Below are positions 6,853 through 10,695 of a stretch of 10,695 nucleotides of DNA, piece after piece. The DNA is from an uncultured Collinsella sp. (GTDB lineage: Bacteria; Actinomycetota; Coriobacteriia; Coriobacteriales; Coriobacteriaceae). Positions within the stretch are counted from its first letter, which is position 1, and every line of letters starts with the position of its first letter. The stretch lies in contig CABUKY010000050.1 of the NCBI GenBank assembly GCA_902492185.1, positions 1 to 10,695 of the forward strand, written 5' to 3'. A program made the position numbers and the translations under genes. The notes beneath the pieces were generated by a model. That model was not told the origin of the DNA and made no database searches. It saw only the letters and a program-made list of their open reading frames with translations.

Positions 6853-6986
6853 AGGGACAGGTTTATTTTGGCGGGTTTTCCTGCGGTTTTATCTCTATAG
6901 CAAAAAGCGCCCCGCAACTGGCTCAATTCCAGTTGCGGGGCGCTTGCGTTTGCCCAGATAAAACCGACCAAAATAAACCCGTCCCT
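6853..6986. repeat. Palindromic REPIN/MITE-like element between proC and the small membrane protein gene
   Basis: The ends are 19-base inverted repeats with one mismatch: AGGGACAGGTTTATTTTGG (6853-6871) against the complement of 6968-6986. An inner repeat CGGTTTTATCT (6884-6894) pairs with 6956-6966, and a perfect 17-bp hairpin fills the centre (6905-6945). No ORF is inside. Nested palindromic structure and motif style resemble non-autonomous elements mobilised by Y1/REP-associated tyrosine transposases; this family assignment is inferred, and no transposase is in the window. Confidence 0.7.
6902..6945 (-). terminator. Intrinsic terminator (strong on - strand), centre of the palindromic element
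   Basis: A perfect 17-bp stem AAGCGCCCCGCAACTGG (6905-6921) / complement (6929-6945) with a 7-base loop. Read on the - strand it is followed by a five-T run (complement of 6902-6906), so it should end transcripts of the small gene 6997-7170. On the + strand the tail is GCGTTTGCC, weaker, but the hairpin may still serve proC. Confidence 0.75.
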
Positions 6987-6996
6987 TTTTGGCAGG

Positions 6997-7170
6997 TTAG
7001 TCCCAGAAGCTGTCTTCCTCATCCTCGGACTTGGGTCCGCGGTCGACGTACATCTTATGGGTACGCTTCTCCATTACAAAGGCAAGAATCGCAAATAACA
7101 GGATGCCGCCGGCGAAAAGGATGGCAAAACCGGTGCGGGTGCCAAACAAAAAGGAAAAAACTGCGTCCAT
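6997..7170 (-). CDS. Small single-pass membrane protein, 57 residues, unrecognised
   Basis: Reading the - strand from the ATG at 7170 gives 57 residues: a short start MDAVFSFLFGTR, one hydrophobic segment (about residues 14-32, GFAILFAGGILLFAILAFV), a basic patch EKRTHKM, and an acidic, Ser/Asp/Glu-rich tail ending EEDSFWD. The positive-inside rule would put the tail in the cytoplasm. A ribosome site AGAAGG (complement of 7177-7182) lies 6 bases upstream of the ATG, and the gene ends close to a strong - strand terminator, so it has a complete small-gene architecture. It is convergent with proC and divergent from serS. I do not recognise the family; the layout resembles small membrane subunits or regulators, but no function is claimed. 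Confidence 0.75.
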   Translation of the reverse strand: MDAVFSFLFGTRTGFAILFAGGILLFAILAFVMEKRTHKMYVDRGPKSEDEEDSFWD

Positions 7171-7194
7171 TGGGTGCCTTCTTGCGTAGTTGAG

Positions 7195-7252
7195 TTGGGT
7201 CGTAAACGCTCATAAGTATATACTTGCCCATACATGTACAAGGTTGCAACCT
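7195..7252. promoter_or_regulatory. Divergent promoter/operator region between the small membrane protein and serS
   Basis: For serS (+), TTGGGT (7195-7200) and TATACT (7219-7224) are 18 bases apart. For the - strand gene, TTGTAC (complement of 7236-7241) is followed 17 bases later by TACTTA. Three perfect palindromes lie here: AAGTATATACTT (7214-7225), TACATGTA (7231-7238) and AGGTTGCAACCT (7241-7252). The first supplies a TATACT on both strands. Confidence 0.55.
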
Positions 7253-7281
7253 AAATGGAATGTATATCGCCGGAGGATCTA

Positions 7282-8565
7282 ATGCTTGATATCAAGTTTG
7301 TTCGCGAGAACCCCGATGCCATCGATGTCGCCATGGCTAACCGCCAGACGTCTTGGGATCGCGAGAAGTTCTTTGAGCTCGACGACGAGCGCCGTGCCGT
7401 CATCACCGAGGTCGAGGAGCTCCAGGCTACGCGCAATGCCGAGTCCAAGAAGATTGGCGCCCTGATGAAGGAGGGCAAGAAGGACGAGGCCGAGGCCGCC
7501 AAGGAGGCCGTGCGCGCCGTCAACGAGAAGATTGACGGTCTGGCCGAGCGCCGCACCGCTCTCGAGCAGGAGCAGTACGACTTCATGGCTCACCTGCCCA
7601 ACATTCCTTGCGAGGCCACGCCGTACGGCAAGGACGAGGACGAGAACATCGAGCGTCGCCGCTGGGGCACCCCGCGCGAGTTCGACTTCGACTTTAAGCC
7701 GCACTGGGATCTGGGCACCGACCTCGACATTCTCGACTTCGAGCGCGGCAACAAGCTCTCCGGCAGCCGTTTCACCGTTCTCGGTGGCGCCGGTGCCCGC
7801 CTGGAGCGTGCCCTCATCAACTTCTTCCTCGATACGCACACCAGCCGTGGCTTCAAGGAGTGGTGGCCGCCTATCGTCGTCAAGCGTCAGACCATGTTTG
7901 GCACGGGCCAGCTGCCCAAGTTCGAGGACGACGCCTATCACGTCTCGGGCGACAACTTCCTGATCCCCACCGCCGAGGTCGTGCTTACCAACCTGCACGC
8001 CGGCGAGGTCCTCGATGCCGACACCCTGCCGCGCCGCTACACCGCCTTCACCCCCTGCTTCCGTGAGGAAGCCGGTTCCGCCGGTCGCGACACCCGCGGC
8101 ATCATCCGTCAGCACGAGTTCGACAAGGTCGAGATGGTCAAGTTCGCTAAGCCGGAGGAGTCCGACGAGGAGCTCGAGAGCATGACCGCCGAGGCCGAGT
8201 ACCTGCTGCAGCAGCTGGGCCTTCCGTATCGCGTGATTAGCCTGTGCACCGGCGACTTGGGCTTCTCTGCCCGTCAGACCTACGACGTCGAGGTCTGGCT
8301 GCCGAGCTACAACGCCTACAAGGAGATCAGCTCCTGCTCCAACTGCGGTGACTTCCAGGCTCGCCGCGCCAACATCAAGTATCGCGACCCCGAGAACTTC
8401 AAAGGTTCGCGCTACCTGCACACTCTCAACGGTTCCGGCCTACCGGCCGGCCGCACCATGGCCGCCATTCTGGAGAACTACCAGAACGCCGACGGCACCA
8501 TCACGATCCCCGAGGTCCTGCGTCCTTACATGGGCGGCCTCGAGAAGATCGAGCCGGTCGCGTAA
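7282..8565 (+). CDS. serS: Seryl-tRNA synthetase
   Basis: This class II synthetase charges tRNA-Ser (and tRNA-Sec where present) with serine. The 427-residue protein begins MLDIKFVREN, then has the long antiparallel coiled-coil arm (about 30-105, rich in Glu/Lys/Ala) that grips the tRNA variable arm. Motif 2 is FREEAGSAGRDTRG (260-273), followed by IIRQHEFDKVE; motif 3 is GSGLPAGRT (384-392) with the ATP-binding Arg at 391, near the end at IPEVLRPYMGG. Length is normal. I place the start at the ATG at 7282 because GGAGG (7272-7276) lies 5 bases upstream and the family starts with MLDI; an in-frame ATG at 7255 would add nine unlikely residues. A hairpin terminator follows. No T-box leader is visible in the ~110-base upstream gap. 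Confidence 0.97.
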   Translation: MLDIKFVRENPDAIDVAMANRQTSWDREKFFELDDERRAVITEVEELQATRNAESKKIGALMKEGKKDEAEAAKEAVRAVNEKIDGLAERRTALEQEQYDFMAHLPNIPCEATPYGKDEDENIERRRWGTPREFDFDFKPHWDLGTDLDILDFERGNKLSGSRFTVLGGAGARLERALINFFLDTHTSRGFKEWWPPIVVKRQTMFGTGQLPKFEDDAYHVSGDNFLIPTAEVVLTNLHAGEVLDADTLPRRYTAFTPCFREEAGSAGRDTRGIIRQHEFDKVEMVKFAKPEESDEELESMTAEAEYLLQQLGLPYRVISLCTGDLGFSARQTYDVEVWLPSYNAYKEISSCSNCGDFQARRANIKYRDPENFKGSRYLHTLNGSGLPAGRTMAAILENYQNADGTITIPEVLRPYMGGLEKIEPVA

Positions 8566-8588
8566 CTTGGCTGCATAGGGGATATGCA

Positions 8589-8615
8589 AGGGCGCTCCTT
8601 CGGGGGCGCCCTATT
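8589..8615 (+). terminator. Terminator-like hairpin after serS with UUCG tetraloop
   Basis: AGGGCGCTCC (8589-8598) pairs with GGGGCGCCCT (8603-8612), one T-G wobble, around a very stable TTCG loop. Only ATTT follows, so the T-tract is poor; the hairpin strength and place after the serS stop still favour a terminator. Confidence 0.7.
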
Positions 8616-8665
8616 TCGTGCGCAGGTCCATACCATGCCGTGCGGACAGCTCGATAGAAAACACA

Positions 8666-8679
8666 CGAACAAACGTTCT
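8666..8679. promoter_or_regulatory. Putative LexA (SOS/DinR-type) box
   Basis: CGAACAAACGTTCT matches the Gram-positive SOS box CGAACRNRYGTTYC at every position but the last. It overlaps a -35-like TTCTGT (8676-8681), 18 bases from a -10-like TATGCT (8700-8705), an ideal place for repression of the gene at 8739. Confidence 0.65.
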
Positions 8680-8705
8680 GTATACATGCATTTACCTGCT
8701 ATGCT
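8676..8705 (+). promoter_or_regulatory. Putative promoter of the 125-residue orphan gene
   Basis: TTCTGT (8676-8681) and TATGCT (8700-8705) are separated by 18 bases. The -35 is poor but the -10 is acceptable, and the element lies between the serS terminator and the orphan gene, which needs its own promoter. The predicted leader is about 25-30 bases. Confidence 0.45.
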
Positions 8706-8738
8706 TTTGCTAACTAAGAGCAAGAGAAAGGGGATGTG

Positions 8739-9116
8739 ATGGAGCTGTTCGACGAGCGGGTTGTGTTGTTCCAGAGCGACGAGGGCGGGGAGTACCTGCT
8801 TGTAACGTGTGAGCCGTCTGGCATGGGTGGCCTGGTGCTTCGGCAGACGAGTGAGGGTCCGTTGACCCAATGGTGCTTTGAGGAGTCGCCGCATGTGGTC
8901 GAGACCTTTGTGACGCACGAGGGACTTGTGGCGCTGGAGCACTTCTATGGAGTTGGGACTTCCAACCAGGTCGCGCGCATGCTGAGCATCTCGTTTGCCG
9001 ATTATGATTGTGCCCAGCGGGTGAGATCGCTCCTGAGGGAACTTGATGCCAAGTTCGACGTGATCGAAAAGCCAATCGATCGTACGGGGAACAGTGGTAT
9101 ATGCGGAGCAGCATGA
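8739..9116 (+). CDS. Unrecognised 125-residue soluble protein, possibly SOS-controlled
   Basis: I do not recognise this family. The product has no signal peptide or membrane segment. The first ~45 residues look beta-rich (ERVVLFQSDEGGEYLLVTCEP, then GGLVLRQ), followed by WCFEESPHVVETFVTHEG and a helical C-terminal half (VALEHFYGVG, VARMLSISFADYDCAQRVRSL, LRELDAKFDVIEK). The ATG at 8739 is preferred over the overlapping GTG at 8736 because AAAGGGG (8727-8733) leaves 5 bases of spacing to the ATG but only 2 to the GTG. It stands alone between the serS terminator and tRNA-Arg. A LexA-box match overlaps its likely promoter, suggesting DNA-damage induction; that link is inference. Base composition resembles its neighbours, so recent transfer is not indicated. 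Confidence 0.8.
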   Translation: MELFDERVVLFQSDEGGEYLLVTCEPSGMGGLVLRQTSEGPLTQWCFEESPHVVETFVTHEGLVALEHFYGVGTSNQVARMLSISFADYDCAQRVRSLLRELDAKFDVIEKPIDRTGNSGICGAA

Positions 9117-9152
9117 CAAAACTGCGTTCCACAAAAAAGTTTGAGATTGTGC

Positions 9153-9181
9153 TTGACTCCAATAAGCTAAAGTGGTTTTAT
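9153..9181 (+). promoter_or_regulatory. Promoter of tRNA-Arg
   Basis: TTGACT (9153-9158) and TTTTAT (9176-9181) are 17 bases apart, with an overlapping TTATAT two bases on. The -10 ends 12 bases before the tRNA, mirroring the spacing at the tRNA-Leu promoter. Confidence 0.7.
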
Positions 9182-9193
9182 ATGTCTTGCGCT

Positions 9194-9270
9194 GCGGCGT
9201 TACCTCAGCTGGATAGAGGGTCTGACTACGAATCAGAACGTCATAGGTTCGAATCCTATACGCCGCACCA
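9194..9270 (+). tRNA. tRNA-Arg (anticodon ACG), CCA encoded
   Basis: Acceptor GCGGCGT (9194-9200) pairs with ACGCCGC (9260-9266), followed by A73 and CCA. The D-arm is CCTC/GAGG. The anticodon stem TCTGA/TCAGA encloses CTACGAA, giving anticodon ACG, whose first base is normally deaminated to inosine by TadA to read CGU, CGC and CGA. The T-arm is ATAGG-TTCGAAT-CCTAT. Confidence 0.97.
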
Positions 9271-9280
9271 ATCGAAATTG

Positions 9281-9310
9281 AAAGCCTCCGGCAACGGGGG
9301 CTTTTCTTTT
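9281..9310 (+). terminator. Intrinsic terminator of tRNA-Arg
   Basis: AAAGCCTCCG (9281-9290) pairs with CGGGGGCTTT (9295-9304), one T-G wobble, around a GCAA tetraloop, followed by TTTTCTTTT-type T-rich sequence. Same design as the tRNA-Leu terminator. Confidence 0.85.
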
Positions 9311-9325
9311 ACGTAAACACCGCAT

Positions 9326-9337
9326 GGATTCGAACCT
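9326..9337 (-). repeat. Inverted exact 12-base copy of the tRNA-Arg T-arm
   Basis: GGATTCGAACCT is the exact reverse complement of tRNA-Arg bases 9246-9257. It lies 16 bases past the terminator. The flanks do not form a T-stem, so it is not a tRNA on the other strand. A matching arrangement follows tRNA-Leu (4329-4340). Confidence 0.7.
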
Positions 9338-9444
9338 CGGTCAAAGGGGACTATTTCTCATCGACTCGTGTAAGATTTCGAGTATGCGCCTCGGTGAGCC
9401 CGTGGCGCGCTCTTTCTTTAGACGACCGATCAGGGTGATATTTC

Positions 9445-10695
9445 GTGGCAGAGCGTCCGACATACAAGCTCAGGTTTCTTGATCCCAAAAAGCGCTTTCC
9501 GGCCATGCCCGAGCAGCCTGCGGGACGCTCGTATGGCGTGGTTTGGAAGCTCTTTGGCGAGGACCCGCATGAATCATGCTATGTCGTCGAATTCGTCGGC
9601 AAAAGCCATGTGTCGCTTTTGGGCTACGTGAGCGTTTCGGGTGAGGTCTATAAGGTGGACCGTCCCGTTAACGAAGTATCGCTGCCCGACGATCCCGACA
9701 TGCAGCTGATTCTTGACGAGTCCGATTCCAACATCGGTGAGATTGCAGTCAGGGGTACCGATGGGACGATGCGCTCCCGGGCGCGAGTCATCGGCTCTCC
9801 CGAAGGAACCATGCGCGAACAATCCGATCGCGAGACGTGGAATTCGACGCGCAGCCTTCGCTACGGCGAGTTCATGGCCTCGATGTTCTTGCGTTACGTG
9901 ATATTCGCCGATTCTGAAAACTCCATCTCAAGCACGGCAAACGGTGACGGCCTCGACGAGGGCATGAAAAATGCCGTCGACAAGATCAAACTTGTAAAAC
10001 TCCCCGAGCCGGTTGAGGTACTGCTGGGTTTTGATTCCACGCCGCTGCCCGATGCAATTGAAACGTTGCTCTACCGCATTGACCATACAGATAATCCAAG
10101 TGGCATTGAGCGCTATGCCGCCGCTTTGATGGGCGAAGTTAATCTGCCACGCCTGCGCACCATAGCGGCTAAAACCGAAATGAGCCTGGCGCGCATCGAT
10201 CGCTCGAGGCTCTTCTATCTCAATTTTGACCGTAGCCTGCTGGACCAGGACGAGATCGATACCCTGCTTGCCGTCGAGTGCCGCCTGAACCGCCTATCGG
10301 GCATCCTTGAGCGTATTGGAGCAGGGTTGGGCCCCGTTGCCTCGTCGCCAAGCTTTGAGGGCTGCTCGCTCTTCGACCTATGGCATATCAGCAAGACGAC
10401 AAACGACGTTCCTCGCTTGCTCGAAACGCTGTCGAATGACAACCCGTGGGCCAAGCCGGGGACGGTTGCGTGCCAGCCGGGTGGAGAGTGGGACGTTCGC
10501 ACCCGCTTTGCACGTATCGTAGAAGCGCTCAACGTGGTCACGCGGCTCGATTACACCTATCGAGCGAACGTCGCCGAGGGCATCATGCTGGTGCGATTTG
10601 GCCGCACGGTTGTCGATGCTATGCCGCGGCGCGAATACGATGCTCAAGATGACGCCTGGCGCGAGGTAGATGAGCCTAAGCGCGCAGCATGGGCC
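9445..10695 (+). CDS. Large unrecognised protein, 3'-truncated by window (at least 417 residues)
   Basis: The frame from GTG at 9445 stays open for 417 codons to the window edge. An in-frame TGA at 9436 means no earlier start, and GGTGAT (9434-9439), complementary to 16S rRNA, is 5 bases upstream. The product starts MAERPTYKLRFLDPKKRFPAM and has no signal peptide or membrane segment. The first ~100 residues look beta-rich (YGVVWKLFGEDP, CYVVEFVGKSHVSLLGYVSV); the later part is more helical, with segments such as DAIETLLYRIDH, LLAVECRLNRLSGILERIG and TRFARIVEALNVVTRLDYTY, possibly helical-hairpin repeats. I cannot assign a family or function. It is single and downstream of tRNA-Arg, with weak promoter candidates only (TAAGAT at 9371-9376). 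Codon use is similar to the rest of the window, arguing for a genuine gene. Confidence 0.85.
   Translation, partial: MAERPTYKLRFLDPKKRFPAMPEQPAGRSYGVVWKLFGEDPHESCYVVEFVGKSHVSLLGYVSVSGEVYKVDRPVNEVSLPDDPDMQLILDESDSNIGEIAVRGTDGTMRSRARVIGSPEGTMREQSDRETWNSTRSLRYGEFMASMFLRYVIFADSENSISSTANGDGLDEGMKNAVDKIKLVKLPEPVEVLLGFDSTPLPDAIETLLYRIDHTDNPSGIERYAAALMGEVNLPRLRTIAAKTEMSLARIDRSRLFYLNFDRSLLDQDEIDTLLAVECRLNRLSGILERIGAGLGPVASSPSFEGCSLFDLWHISKTTNDVPRLLETLSNDNPWAKPGTVACQPGGEWDVRTRFARIVEALNVVTRLDYTYRANVAEGIMLVRFGRTVVDAMPRREYDAQDDAWREVDEPKRAAWA

Noticed and set aside
7255..7281. Earlier in-frame ATG for serS at 7255
   Set aside because: The strong GGAGG at 7272-7276 would lie within the gene and the family begins MLDI; the ATG at 7282 fits better.
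9101..9316. Open frame of 71 codons across tRNA-Arg
   Set aside because: It overlaps the end of the orphan gene, the tRNA promoter, the whole tRNA and the terminator; the functional RNA explains the sequence.
1..10695. CRISPR array, phage, toxin-antitoxin pair or defence cluster
   Set aside because: No regularly spaced repeats, integrase, transposase, or recognisable toxin, nuclease or helicase motifs were found beyond the listed genes.

Overview
The window looks like a chromosomal housekeeping region of a high-GC Gram-positive gut bacterium of the class Coriobacteriia, most likely Collinsella or a close relative. The basis is GC-rich codon use with strong GGAGG-type ribosome sites, CCA-encoding tRNA genes, and proteins of actinobacterial character. 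The genus is an inference from sequence feel, not from a search.

Layout on the + strand. The 3' part of rsmI (1-600) is followed by metG (670-2271) and an intrinsic terminator. Next come rsmA (2377-3237) and an overlapping TatD-family hydrolase gene (3227-4144), then tRNA-Leu(CAG) at 4188-4274. Downstream of this tRNA, about 300 bases hold no gene. That stretch contains two 64-base copies (60 identical) of the tRNA 3' end plus its terminator, flanking a hairpin-rich insert. An SPFH/band-7 membrane protein (4581-5519) is followed 6 nt later by rlmH (5526-5996), then proC (6070-6840). A 134-bp palindromic, REPIN/MITE-like element (6853-6986) separates proC from a convergent 57-residue membrane protein gene on the - strand (6997-7170). 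serS (7282-8565) diverges from that small gene across a region rich in perfect palindromes. A 125-residue unrecognised protein (8739-9116) lies behind a good match to the Gram-positive LexA (SOS) box. tRNA-Arg(ACG) at 9194-9270 follows, and then an unrecognised gene (from 9445) that runs off the window with at least 417 residues.

Functional theme. Most genes serve translation: two aminoacyl-tRNA synthetases, two tRNAs, two 16S rRNA methyltransferases (RsmI, RsmA) and one 23S rRNA methyltransferase (RlmH). The core genes look ordinary. The points worth a second look are: (1) the putative SOS-controlled orphan gene; (2) the fact that each tRNA is followed, just past its terminator, by an exact inverted 12-base copy of its own T-arm; (3) the duplicated tRNA-Leu tail with its hairpin array; (4) the REPIN/MITE-like element acting as a terminator; (5) the unannotated small membrane protein; and (6) the large orphan gene at the right edge. 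I see no clear multi-gene defence, CRISPR or phage system here.
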